Shown here piece by piece: positions 43,637 to 52,655 of a stretch of DNA of 64,000 nucleotides; within the stretch, counting starts at the first letter, position 1; each line of letters opens with the position of its first letter. The translations under genes were made by a program, and so were the position numbers. This DNA is from Flavobacteriales bacterium (GTDB lineage Bacteria > Bacteroidota > Bacteroidia > Flavobacteriales_F > PHOS-HE28): contig JADJWA010000002.1 of assembly GCA_016716605.1 (NCBI GenBank), positions 186,001-250,000 of the forward strand, read 5' to 3'. Under the pieces are notes generated by a model that saw nothing but the letters and a program-made list of their open reading frames with translations, searched no databases and was not told where the DNA came from.

Positions 43637-46160
43637 CTAACCATGGTATTTAACGGGTGCTTCCGAATAATCCTCCTTGAGCTGCGCAGGCTTGAGCTTG
43701 TGAACATCTATCCACTCCTGAAGCTTCGCATCGCTCAACGCGTCAAAATCGTACTCCCTGAACTCCTTGAAGAACGCTTGAACATTTGTCTTCAAGGACT
43801 TGAGCTTCCCTTTCTTCACGATCCGTACATCATGCGTGAAGTGAGTAGCACGTCCAAGCTTCCGGGTCACGATGACCATGAACCTTGAAACTGGTATTCC
43901 CCCATACTTCTCCTCGAACCAAGCGCAGTGCGTGTTCATTTGACCACCCTCGTCCTTGACAATCTCCTCCCGGTCTTCCTTTACGTCGCTCTTGCATTCG
44001 AATATCAGGTAATCACTAGGCTCGCAGTACCACAAGTTGTCCGGTCCCTCTTTGAATTCGTTGTCGGGCCGCTGACTGATGAACCCCAATGCGCGCCTAG
44101 TTCCTTCATCGCACCTTCGAACTTATCCGCAGGTGTTCCGAAGGAGAGATTGGCAACCATACTATCCACGGCCAGCATTAACTCGGAATAGCTCCCGTGT
44201 CTCTTTGCATAGGTTCGAATTCGCTCTAAGCGCGTGGATGCGATCGCCTCAACCTTTCTATAGCTCACACCCTCTCTTGGCTTGAGCAATCTCAAGTTCC
44301 TTGAGTAGGCGGCAAGTTGAAGTTGATTCGACTCAGCCTTGCTCAACCAATGCTTGTGTCTCGCCTGGAGTTGCAAGTACCAGCCCTTCTCGGAATCGCT
44401 TAAGTCTGAGCTATCGGCGATTGTCTGCAAGATCTCGCAAGAACGATCGTGTTTACCGGCATGAGCGTATTCCTCCGCCTTGCGCTCAGCTTCGAGTAGG
44501 CTGTAGATGGTCGAAGGCGCTTGGTGTTCGGTAATTGAGTCCATGCTTGACACGTAGTATTCCTTCCAGCCTTCATCGCGACCGAGGGATTGCCCAATCA
44601 ATGAACGTATCACATCAAATGGCTGTCTTGCCTTGTCGATGTCACTTTCGGCCATCTTGGCAATCTCCAGACCTATCTCAATTTGCTTTCTGGTCTGTGG
44701 GGAGAAGTACTTGTTCGTTTGCCCGCTACGGATGAACTTGACTAGGTCACCGCCGATGAGAATGATACAGCAGTAATCCTTCTCACCTCGTACACTTCTT
44801 CCAAGCCCCTGCTCAATTCGTTGGGCTAGCCGAATGTTCATTGTGTCACTCGATGCCCTACAGCTCTCTTCATATCTATCGATGAGGGAGATGGAGAACG
44901 GAAGACCATCAATGATGAGGATCCTGCATGCTTCATCAGGAAGATCAATCCCGTCGTATCGGTTGACAATGACGAGGGTGCTATCGAAGTTCCCCTTCTT
45001 GAGCGATTCAATGAGCGCCAGTATCTCCCCAGGTCTTGCGACCTTGGAGTCATAGGTTTCGTAGTCCTCAGATTTTCGATAGCTCGAAACCAAGGCAACC
45101 ACACCATACCGCTTGTGAGATGGCTTGGCAAATTGAGCAATCACAGTGTCGCGTTCGATGGACTCATCAATGAGCCAAGGAATGAGCAACATCTTTTCTC
45201 CGGACCATTTTGGAGTTTCACTTGACAACGGCTTGAGTACGGCATCAATACCAAAGCCCAGACCCTTAATGAAGAACGAATCATCCTGTGTAGTTGCGGA
45301 CATGAGGACTCTCTGGCGGGCACTCGCAAACGACCCGAACATTGATACTGGGATGTAGTGCGGGCTAATCTCAACTTCGGAGCCGGTGAAGAAACAGTGG
45401 CAGTTCTCTAGTGAATCCTTGATGAGCGGCCAGGCAAACTTTACATAGGGTTGCTCACCGTGTCGGAGAAGGAGTTGGAGTACCTCAGAACTGCGGTCTA
45501 TCCAATTCCAGTAGGGCACAGGTAGGAGTGCGTCTGGCGAGCCTTGTTGAATCTCCAACAGAGTGCCCGCGCCTTGAGTCACTAGATCCTCGGCGAACAG
45601 GGCTAACAGCTCGCGGTAGAGTGCCTCCGTCTTTAGAACGCGAACGGTAAATGAACTTCGAATGGCATCAATGCATGCGTGAATCATCCAAGATGACATT
45701 GTCCACTGGCATCGATTTGTTCAGAAGTCCGAAGATGGTCTTGCCATTGAACAGCTTCTGAACGTGGGTGACAAGAATCTTCTTGCCGTTGGTAAAGTCA
45801 TTCGGGAATGCATTGTCTGCTTCGATCTCACAGAGGCCTATCCCCGAATTTGGCCGCTTCGGTCTTCACCTGCTCAACGAGCTGCTTGTTTGGGCATACG
45901 AACATGCACTTCTCGTTGCTGGAGTTAATGCGGGACTGCAGAATGAGCAGACCAATAAGGGTCTTTCCTTCGCCTGTGTGGAGTTTCACGATGAGGTCCT
46001 TGTCCTCCCTCCTTGCATCGTACCACTTATTGAGAATTTCCACTTGAGCAGGTCGCAGTGGACCTGCAACGCTCTTCCGATCAAGTGTCTGGTATATCTC
46101 AACGGGGTGAACCTTCCGTTCACCTTGCTTTTCGACCAGTTTCTTTTTGAAGTCAACCAT
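43637..46160 (-). pseudogene. DEAD/DEAH-type helicase with C-terminal nuclease-like domain, three frameshifts
   Basis: Read across four frame segments, this is one ~840-residue protein. Segment 1 (from MVDFKKKLVEKQG at 46160) has RPAQVEILNKWYDARREDKDLIVKLHTGEGKTLIGLLIL, a Q-motif and Walker A. Segment 2 (about 45830-45680) ends in VILDD, which joins HACIDAIRSS of segment 3 to restore a DDxH Walker B box. Segment 3 (to 44005) contains RLAQRIEQGLGRSVRGEKDY, helicase motif VI. Segment 4 (from ~44089) has a PD-(D/E)XK-like pattern (SDYLIFECKSDV then GGQMNTHCAWFEEKYGG). Such helicase-nuclease fusions are typical of defence systems. Lower GC than the neighbours suggests transfer. Three breaks in one gene favour real decay. 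Confidence 0.7.
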
Positions 46161-46269
46161 GACACTAGGATAAGGACGATTCTCTGACTTCACAGGTCCC
46201 AAGCGCAGCTAACCAAGAATTCACCTCGCCCACGCCTGGTACCTCGTCGGCGCGATCCAGACCGCCGAA

Positions 46270-47130
46270 GTGTCTCCCGTCGTCGTCGACCCTGCGTCTG
46301 CTGAACCGCCCGATACCCCATACCAAGCAACCCCATTCCCCGTTGTTCGTTCAAGGCCGCGAGCCACGATCGTTCAATCACATACCCCGGAGCAGGTGGT
46401 GCGCGAAGCCTTTCGCGACCTACCCGCCATGTGGAACAAGCTGAAGCGGCCCATTGAACGCTTGCAGCGGCGGATGCGCGTGGATAAGTCCCTGCGCATG
46501 GAGCCGCAGTTGTTCGAGTACCGCAGTCACGAGGGGAACAACTGGCTGGTGGCCATGCTGCCCTCGAAGAAGGTATTGCAGATCGCCCCCTTCGTGTGGT
46601 ACCGCGGCGAGGATGGCTACTACCGGGCGGCACGCATCGTAGGTGATGGCGTGTGCTTCCACATCAGCCACCATGTATTCGAGCAGTACGCGGCCCGCTT
46701 CAACCGTACCAGCGACGGCCTCACCCGTATGAAGGAGTTCATCCGCGAGAACATGGACTTCGGCGTGGAGTACTGTTTGGACAATGACGAGGTGCGCGTA
46801 GGCGTGAAGCACGGCTACATCATCGGCAGATGGGTGATACCCCACAAGCTGGCACAACTCATCACCTTCGTGGACCACGGCAAGCTCTTCCAAGAGCAAT
46901 TGGAGCAGATGGACCGTTTGGACCAACAACGGGCGGAGGGGCCTGCGGCCTACCCGCACACCCGGTCGCAAGGTGAAGCCGTGGGACCTGCCACCGCCCA
47001 CCGCTTAGCCTGTCACAAGACTTTCCTTATTCGGGTGTGGCCTGCGACCGCGCCCCACGTGCGCCGAAGCCCGCTAGCCTCCGGCTATCCACTACCCGAC
47101 CGCTCTGCAGCCTGCCGCATCGCCTGTTGA
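46270..47130 (+). CDS. Hypothetical protein, paralogue of the gene at 48811
   Basis: Not recognised. The first 35 codons are low-complexity; the body from IVQSHTPEQVVREAFRDLPAMWNKLKRPIERLQRRMRVDKSLRMEPQLFEYRSHEGNNWL to LAQLITFVDHGKLFQEQLEQMDRLDQQR is shared with the downstream paralogue at about 75% identity by eye. It is basic, with no signal peptide or membrane segment. After DQQRAEG the frame runs on for ~65 residues that look non-coding, and the paralogue ends sooner, so the true end may be altered. In the paralogue the body begins with an ATG where this gene has ACG, so the start is uncertain. Confidence 0.5.
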   Translation: MSPVVVDPASAEPPDTPYQATPFPVVRSRPRATIVQSHTPEQVVREAFRDLPAMWNKLKRPIERLQRRMRVDKSLRMEPQLFEYRSHEGNNWLVAMLPSKKVLQIAPFVWYRGEDGYYRAARIVGDGVCFHISHHVFEQYAARFNRTSDGLTRMKEFIRENMDFGVEYCLDNDEVRVGVKHGYIIGRWVIPHKLAQLITFVDHGKLFQEQLEQMDRLDQQRAEGPAAYPHTRSQGEAVGPATAHRLACHKTFLIRVWPATAPHVRRSPLASGYPLPDRSAACRIAC

Positions 47131-47263
47131 CCTCCATGCCCCATAACAACGAAAGGCCCGAAGGCCCCAACGCTGAAAACAGGAGATGATGAATAAGCGA
47201 CCGGTTGAACGCCGGTGCATCATAGAAGGTTCTAGCCGTACACCCGCGACCGCATCACGATGC

Positions 47264-47602
47264 TCATGGCCCCGAGACCGGCGGCACCCACGGCGCGCAC
47301 CCGGAAGCCGCACGCCGGGAGGCAGGTCGCGGATGAGGAGGCGACGCGGTGCAGCTCCCGATCACGTCTTCGGACACGAGCTTCACCCGCGCCAACGCCC
47401 AACGTTGCAAGGCTTCTATCTCGGCCAGCGACTTACGCGCGCTTTTGGCCATCTTCGGGCGCAAGCGCACAAGCTCCTCTGTGATGTACGATGGTGCTAT
47501 GAGCGTGAAAGCCGCAGGTGCTTCGTGGAACGTCTCGGCGACCAGACCATCCTTGCTCAACACCGCGCTGAAAAGGATGTTGGCGTCCACTACCAGCTTC
47601 AC
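47264..47602 (-). CDS. PIN-domain toxin, probably truncated
   Basis: I start at the GTG of VKLVVDANILFSAVLSKDGLVAETF, which overlaps the antitoxin stop by four bases (GTGA). The first Asp of the PIN active site (VVDAN) and a mid-chain acidic region (ITEELVRLRPKM) are present, but after KLVSEDVIG the chain changes to Ser/Pro/Arg-rich residues, and the C-terminal acidic residues (usual DxxxVALA and WTxDK motifs) are missing. It is probably an inactive or damaged ribonuclease toxin of the VapC type. Confidence 0.6.
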   Translation of the reverse strand: MKLVVDANILFSAVLSKDGLVAETFHEAPAAFTLIAPSYITEELVRLRPKMAKSARKSLAEIEALQRWALARVKLVSEDVIGSCTASPPHPRPASRRAASGCAPWVPPVSGP

Positions 47603-47811
47603 GGCAGGAAGCGCTTCTTGTTCTTGCGCCACCAGTTGCTCTTGGCGTCCTTGGCCAGCGCGTCAATGTTCTTCTGCGTCGCCCTGGATCCTTTGAGGAG
47701 TTCCAGATGCCTGAGGTAGTCGAGCACGCGTTGCACCTTATCGGTGTCCCACCCGCCTTTGAGTGCGATCACCAACTCATCCTGTTGGTTGCGCTTGATG
47801 TCGAGTGACAT
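47599..47811 (-). CDS. Putative antitoxin of the PIN-domain gene
   Basis: Seventy residues, MSLDIKRNQQDELVIALKGGW... with a strand followed by helices and a basic C-terminus (SNWWRKNKKRFLP). No named family is recognised. Place and overlap with the PIN gene are typical of an antitoxin. It lies between the toxin and icmF fragment D. Confidence 0.55.
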   Translation of the reverse strand: MSLDIKRNQQDELVIALKGGWDTDKVQRVLDYLRHLELLKGSRATQKNIDALAKDAKSNWWRKNKKRFLP

Positions 47812-47829
47812 GGTGCTTCAAAGATAGAT

Positions 47830-47899
47830 GGCCTGGCCAAGAACGAGAACCCGCGAAGGCTCCTTCCTCATCGAAGAGCTCACCGACCTGGTGGAAGAG
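47830..47899 (+). pseudogene. icmF fragment D (~70 bp)
   Basis: Corresponds to IcmF LGLAKNENP through TDLVEE. It contains the same lesion as copy B: AACCCGCGAAGGC where the 43-kb copy has AACCCGCTGCAGGGC, a net loss of two bases. It ends at GTGGAAGAG, after which hairpin repeats begin. It is far too short to function and marks another boundary of the island. Confidence 0.8.
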
Positions 47900-47902
47900 A
47901 GA

Positions 47903-48024
47903 GCCTGCCCCGGCCTGCGATCCGGGGTGCGCCTCTTCGCCAGCCTGCCCTGCCCCGGATTAAACTCCGGGGTCATCCGGGGCGACCACTCCGCTAGCCT
48001 GCCCCGGAGTTCATCCGGGGCAAC
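47903..48024. repeat. Cluster of CCGGGG-type hairpin repeats
   Basis: Three imperfect inverted repeats built from GCCCCGGA and TCCGGGG arms (about 47903-47930, 47946-47981 and 48001-48022) lie between icmF fragment D and the toxin gene. They look like REP-type dispersed repeats. The whole interval 47812-48144 contains nothing else that I can identify. Confidence 0.55.
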
Positions 48025-48144
48025 CATGGACCAGCACTTCAAGACCTGCGAATGCAAGCCACTGACCATTCCGTCGGAGGTCGCTGGCCCAAAGGCCGAA
48101 TACCTGGAGTGGCATCGGGAGGAGATGTTCGGGAAGCAGGATCC

Positions 48145-48476
48145 TCAGCCCAGCCACTTCCGCAGGCGCTCCTTGATCTCGCGGAGCGTGCCCGGCGAGA
48201 CTTCGCCATGGCACCTTGCACCACCCGATCAGGCAGGGTGGTGAGTTGCGCGACACGCACCACGCTTTCCATGCGCAGGCCGGTCCGGTGGAAGTCCGGA
48301 TGCCTGGCGTCGATGACCACGTCCAAGTCCTTCACCGCGCGTTGCACCTGGGAACTCACTGCGCAAACCAGCCAGTCGTTGAACGGAGGCACGGCGCCGA
48401 GGATGACGGCAGGCCGCATCTTGCGCTGGCCGTCGCCCTGAACGAAGGTCCAGCGAACCACATCGCCGGGTTTCAT
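48145..48476 (-). CDS. MazF/PemK-type toxin, single-base frameshift near the end
   Basis: MKPGDVVRWTFVQGDGQRKMRPAVILG is the PemK/MazF opening, an SH3-like endoribonuclease fold. After VVQGAMAK the frame as given turns into Ser/Arg-rich text; adding one base at about 48200 restores SPGTLREIKERLRKWLG and a stop at 48145-48147, the normal family end. The toxin cuts mRNA. The start overlaps the antitoxin stop (ATGA). Confidence 0.7.
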
Positions 48477-48717
48477 TTCCCGTAGTTCGGGTTCGGCTCC
48501 TTCAGCACCAAGCCACTGATGTCCGGCTCGTCCTCGCCATACGCTGCTGCACCAAGACGCTGGCCGCAGCGATCAGGTCCTCGTCATGTTCCTCCTTGGT
48601 CTGCGCTGACCTCGCCCGGAGCAATTCCAGCAGGCGCTTCACCTTGGTGAGCACGCTCGCATCGTTCGTGTTCACGAGCGTTTCGACCAGTTCAAGTTTC
48701 AGGGCCTGAATGTCCAT
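48473..48717 (-). CDS. Antitoxin of the MazF/PemK-type toxin, single-base frameshift
   Basis: Begins MDIQALKLELVETLVNTNDASVLTKVKRLLELL, a helical small protein. In the given frame it ends VQQRMARTSRTSVAWC; with one base added near 48548 it reads AYGEDEPDISGLVLKEPNPNYGK and stops in a four-base overlap with the toxin ATG, as expected for a toxin-antitoxin operon. The acidic C-terminal tail would be the toxin-binding part. Confidence 0.6.
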
Positions 48718-48810
48718 GATGCTCAAAAGTACGGCCTCATCACCTTCGTTACCGAGCTACGGCTACTCTGTGCCCCCGCATCTGGGCGTAGCCTGTGGGT
48801 ACAGTCCATC

Positions 48811-49551
48811 ATGACTGGTATTTGGCCCCTCCCAGCCCACCAAGCCCCCAGCGCCAGCGCTCAATGCTGGAACCCCGGTTCCCCATGGGCCGTTCAAGGC
48901 CGCGATCCCATGATCGTTCAAACACATAGCCCGGAGCAAGTGGTGCGCGAAGCCTATAGCGACCTGCCCGCCATGTGGAACAAGATGAAGGACCCCATTG
49001 CGCGCTTACAACGGCGCATGCGCGTGGATAAGTCCTTGCGCATGGAGCCCCAGCTCTTCGGGTACCGCTCGCATGCGGGGAACAACTGGCTCATCGCCAT
49101 ACTGCCCGCCAAGAAGGCGCTCAGCATCGCTCCCTTCGTGTGGTACCGTGGCACGGATGGCTACTACCGGGCCGCGCGCATCATGCAGGATGGCGTTAGT
49201 TACCATATCAGCCACCACGTGCTGGAGCAGTACGCGAAACGATTCAACCCAACGGGCGATGGCTTTGTCCGTCTGAAGGAGTTCATCCGCGAGAACATGT
49301 CCTTCGGAACCGAGTACAACCTCGATGGCAACGACGTGCGCGTGGGCATTACCCAAGGCTACATCATCGGCACCTGGGTGGTGCCGCATCAGGTGGCGCA
49401 GCTCATCACCTTCGTTGACCACGGCAAGCTGCACGCCGACCAACTGGAGCAGATGGACCGTTTGGACCAGCAGCGGTTCGAGAGCCTGCGTCCTGCCCGC
49501 ATTCCCGGTAGCCACGTGAAGCCCTGGGACCTTCCGCGGCCATCCGCTTAG
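48811..49551 (+). CDS. Hypothetical protein, paralogue of the gene at 46270
   Basis: 246 residues; the conserved body begins at an internal ATG (48910, MIVQTHSPEQVVREAYSDLPAMWNKMKDPIARLQRRM) and includes NNWLIAILPAKKALSIAPFVWYRGTDGYYRAARI and FIRENMSFGTEYNLDGNDVRVGITQGYIIGTW. Upstream bases are also similar to those before the other copy. Cytoplasmic, basic N-terminal half, function not known. The two paralogues flank the PIN pair, icmF fragment D and the PemK pair. Confidence 0.6.
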   Translation: MTGIWPLPAHQAPSASAQCWNPGSPWAVQGRDPMIVQTHSPEQVVREAYSDLPAMWNKMKDPIARLQRRMRVDKSLRMEPQLFGYRSHAGNNWLIAILPAKKALSIAPFVWYRGTDGYYRAARIMQDGVSYHISHHVLEQYAKRFNPTGDGFVRLKEFIRENMSFGTEYNLDGNDVRVGITQGYIIGTWVVPHQVAQLITFVDHGKLHADQLEQMDRLDQQRFESLRPARIPGSHVKPWDLPRPSA

Positions 49552-49795
49552 GCAGGCATCCGGTTGCAGCCACCGGTGAACATTGCACCACCGGGCATTC
49601 GTCCGCCAGCGCCGACGCCTCCTGTGGCGCCGATCAAGGCTCGGTCATCCCAAGAAAGGTGGTCATCGGCGAACGCAGCCGCGCAACAACGGTCGATACA
49701 GTTGAGCGTCGCGGGCGTGAACAAGGAACTGAAGCCCTGCACCTGCAGCAATGTGCTGATGGGCGGTAATAGGCAAGAGCTGCAATCAGAAGGCT

Positions 49796-50171
49796 TCAGG
49801 CTGCTGTGACCCGCCGGCTGGCAATCACTTCCACCAGCCCCAACCCCCGCGATGAGCCCTTGCAACCAGAAGAGCTCCGTCATCAGCACTTGTACACCGA
49901 TCCAGATCAAGGAGATGGCACCCAGGATCAGCGCCGCGTGCGCCGTGATGGGGGAACGACGAACGGTCAGCACAAAGCCGACCAAGTGGCCAACACCCAG
50001 CATTCCGAAGAGGACAGCTCCAGGCCAAAAGAAGTCGGCGAAGAGCGTGCTGTGCATGAAGTCGCGCGGCAGCTGAAGCAGCGATCCATCAGGCGCCAGC
50101 ATCAGCAGCAGGCCGCCAGCCATGGCGTTCAGCGCAAGGAAGCCTTGAATGACCAGTAATGCAGTGCGCAT
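49796..50171 (-). CDS. Small four-helix membrane protein, frameshifted near the end
   Basis: MRTALLVIQGFLALNAMAGGLLLML opens the first of four hydrophobic segments; the others are FFWPGAVLFGMLGVGHLVGFVL, ITAHAALILGAISLIWIGVQVL and a short last one, a DoxX-like layout. In the given frame, after GLIAG, the protein runs on for ~95 Ser/Cys-rich residues. Removing one G from the G5 run near 49843 gives GLVEVIASRRVTAA and a stop at 49796. I take this as the true end. The remaining 244 bases to the previous gene hold nothing that I recognise. Confidence 0.55.
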
Positions 50172-50252
50172 GGGACGAATTTGGTGATCGCCGAGGAAGA
50201 AGGCAATGACGGCGATGATCCACGCGCGGAATGCTCGAAATGATCGGCGATA

Positions 50253-51658
50253 TCAACGGATCAGGCACACGTGCCCGCTGATCTGGAGATCCATGGAGGT
50301 GGAGCGATCACGTGCTCGTCCGCGCCAGGCGTACACCCCGTCGGGCACCGGTGATCCCTGCGCAGTGCCATCCCAAGCCGCATCGCGCCCCGTGGCCGTG
50401 AAGAGCGCCCTCCCCATCGATCGTAGACGGTGAGTTCCAAGGTGGCGCCCGGGTTGGCCATCCACAGCGGTTGCCAGCGATCGTTGATGCCGTCGTTGTT
50501 CGGGGTGAAGGCATTCGGAGCGAACACCGGCGAGGCGCAAGCATCTGCCACCAAGATGGAGGCCGTTGCCGGACAATGCTCCGGTGCCGATACCTGCACG
50601 GTATAGATCCCCGCTTGTTGCACCGCGATCGCCGCCGTGCTCGCGCCGGTGGACCAGCTCACCGAAGAATTCACCGGCAAGGGGCCCGGGTCGAGCACGA
50701 GCAAGGGGTCCGCGCAGAAATCGGCCACCGTATCGTTGGGCAGGTGGAGTTGCAAGGGCTCTGCGAGATGCACAAGGATGGTATCGGACACGATGCATCC
50801 GTTGAGGTCCTGGCGAACGCTGTACACGCCAGCGCTGTCGGCCACGATGGAGGTTCCTTCTTCACCCGTGGACCAGGTGTAGGTGGCGCCATCGACAGGA
50901 TCCTGCACGGCCAGCGTCACCGCATCGCACGCGTTGATGTCCGGCCCGAGCTGCGGCGCTGCGACCGCTTGCACGCTCACATCGTCCACGAAGTAATAGC
51001 TGTAGAAGGTGAGCGGGAAACTCGTGGGCACCTCCGTGAACACCGTTGCCGCGCCATCGCGGAAGTTCCCGATGGTGATGTATGCGAATGCCGAATCGGC
51101 CACGAAGCAGCCGTGGATGCGCGTCCAGCCGTTCTTCTGATCGAGCATCACGAGCGAGGTGTTCGTGACCTGCGGCGTGGCCGTGATCGCGAATTCGTCG
51201 GCGCGGTAAGGGGCCTGCGTGCTCAGCAGCGCACCGATGTCATTCACCGCGTACTTCGAGACATCGGCGAGGCTCACGAAGAACTCCACCGCATAGGTGG
51301 CCCCGGGGATCAGCGGCTCATCGAGTGCGCGCGTCACGTACTCGTGGTCGTTGTCCGGTGCAGCGGTGATCGGCGTGGTGGAATAGAAGCAATAGAAGCC
51401 CGCGTAGCCATTGCCGCTGCGGGCCGGCTCATAACCGGATTGGTTGTCCGGCACATTCATGCTGAAGGGAACACCGAGGCAAGCGTTGAAGTAGTCGCTG
51501 GTGCCATTGGTGGGGCGCGACCACCCCGTGGCGCGGTCGATCTGGCTCACGTAATCGGGGCATTGCGAAAAGGTCTCGAAGTCCCCGTTCGGAACGAGGT
51601 TCTGCCCTTGCGCCTGCATCAGCAGCAGGGCTGCGGGTAGGAGCTGTGCATGCCTCAC
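50253..51658 (-). CDS. Secreted protein with gliding-motility-type (type B) T9SS C-terminal domain, one frameshift
   Basis: The protein starts MRHAQLLPAALLLMQAQGQ (signal peptide) and continues NLVPNGDFETFSQCPD, a carbohydrate-binding-like jellyroll seen in Bacteroidota surface proteins, followed by two Ig-like modules (VTLAVQDPVDGATYTWSTGEEGTSIVADSAGVYSVRQ and a similar one). The end FAPNAFTPNNDGINDRWQP...LELTVYDRWG is the gliding-motility-associated C-terminal domain. Around 50420 (GGGGAGGG) the frame slips; the proper end RALFTATGRDAAWDG to ISGHVCLIR lies in the next frame and stops at 50253-50255. Likely cell-surface adhesin or structural protein. Confidence 0.75.
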
Positions 51659-51768
51659 GCCTTGAAGATGCGATGAACGCGGCCCCGCGTTGCTTCACTG
51701 GAGACGGACGGTTGGGCGGCATCGCGGATGGTGCGCGAACCGATGCCTGCGACTCAGGCCCCCTGAAA

Positions 51769-51801
51769 TGCGGAAGGCTGCCCCATGGGCAGCCTTCGCA
51801 T
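51769..51801 (-). terminator. Likely terminator hairpin
   Basis: A strong inverted repeat (GCGGAAGGCTGCC / GGGCAGCCTTCGC around an AT centre) just beyond the stop of the gene at 51817-52566. The T-tract on that strand is short, so termination is probable rather than certain. Confidence 0.45.
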
Positions 51802-51816
51802 GAACGTCCCGATCGA

Positions 51817-52566
51817 TCAGAACTTCTTGTCGATCTTCTTGATCAGCTTGGGCATCTTCTCCTGCATGTCCTTCATCAGGTTCTCAGCGGCCTCCTCGCA
51901 GAGGGGCTTGAGCTTGTCCAGGTCCATCACGGGGATCCCCTTCACCATGGCCACGGACTTCTTCGCCGGGGCGTACTCCACGAAGTTGAAGACCTTCTCC
52001 CCTTCGCTGTTGAAGAGCATGATGTTCATCACGGCGGCTACGCCGGCGGTGCCCATGCCGCCCACGGCCACCTTGGGCTGGAACTTGAAACCGAGGTTGA
52101 TGAACATGACGCCATCGGCCTTGCCCTTGAAGATCTCGAGCATCTTCATCTTGTTGCTGTTCTCTTTCTTCAGCGCATTCGGGATCAGCACTTTGTAGCC
52201 CGGGTAAGGCAGGGAACCGTCCATGAGGCGGCTGCCGTCCTGATCGCTCTCGCCGAACTTGCTTACGAAGGCCTTGTACTGCTCATTGCCGATCACGTCC
52301 GCCTCCGGCACGAAGTCGAAGGTGAATTCCTTGGCGTACAGGCCGAAGAAATCATCGTGGAACTTGGCCAGCACGGAGGTGAGGTCGAAGCGGTCGTCCT
52401 TTGCCAACGTGGCCACGCCTGCCGCCAGCGAAGCATCGCCGTTCAGATCGGACGTGTCGATGTACTTGTCCACATAGCAGGTCACAACGGCCACATTCTT
52501 CTTCTGCGCGGAGAGGAAGGTGGTGCTGGCGAGGGCGAATCCAAGAAGGAGGTGTCGTACGGTCAT
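51817..52566 (-). CDS. Secreted or periplasmic protein of unknown function
   Basis: 249 residues starting MTVRHLLLGFALASTTFLSAQ, a signal peptide; a TACATTCG box at about 52607-52614 on the same strand supports expression from here. The mature chain is Lys-rich and alpha/beta (KKNVAVVTCYVDKYIDTSDLNGD, DVIGNEQYKAFVSKFG, DGVMFINLGFKFQPKVAVGGMGTAGVAAVMNIMLFNSEGEKVFNF). It ends in a Lys-rich helix and has no T9SS tail, so it probably stays in the periplasm. I do not recognise the family. Confidence 0.65.
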   Translation of the reverse strand: MTVRHLLLGFALASTTFLSAQKKNVAVVTCYVDKYIDTSDLNGDASLAAGVATLAKDDRFDLTSVLAKFHDDFFGLYAKEFTFDFVPEADVIGNEQYKAFVSKFGESDQDGSRLMDGSLPYPGYKVLIPNALKKENSNKMKMLEIFKGKADGVMFINLGFKFQPKVAVGGMGTAGVAAVMNIMLFNSEGEKVFNFVEYAPAKKSVAMVKGIPVMDLDKLKPLCEEAAENLMKDMQEKMPKLIKKIDKKF

Positions 52567-52655
52567 GATCGGTTGGTGTTGGGAATGCATGTTTTTCATG
52601 CGGGCGGCGAATGTAGCCCAAGCGACAGGCGGCGGCGCCCGCGATGGCCGATTCC

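Noticed and set aside
47903..48024. Short CRISPR-like array
   Set aside because: The repeats are hairpins of unequal length without regular spacers, and no cas gene is present in the window.
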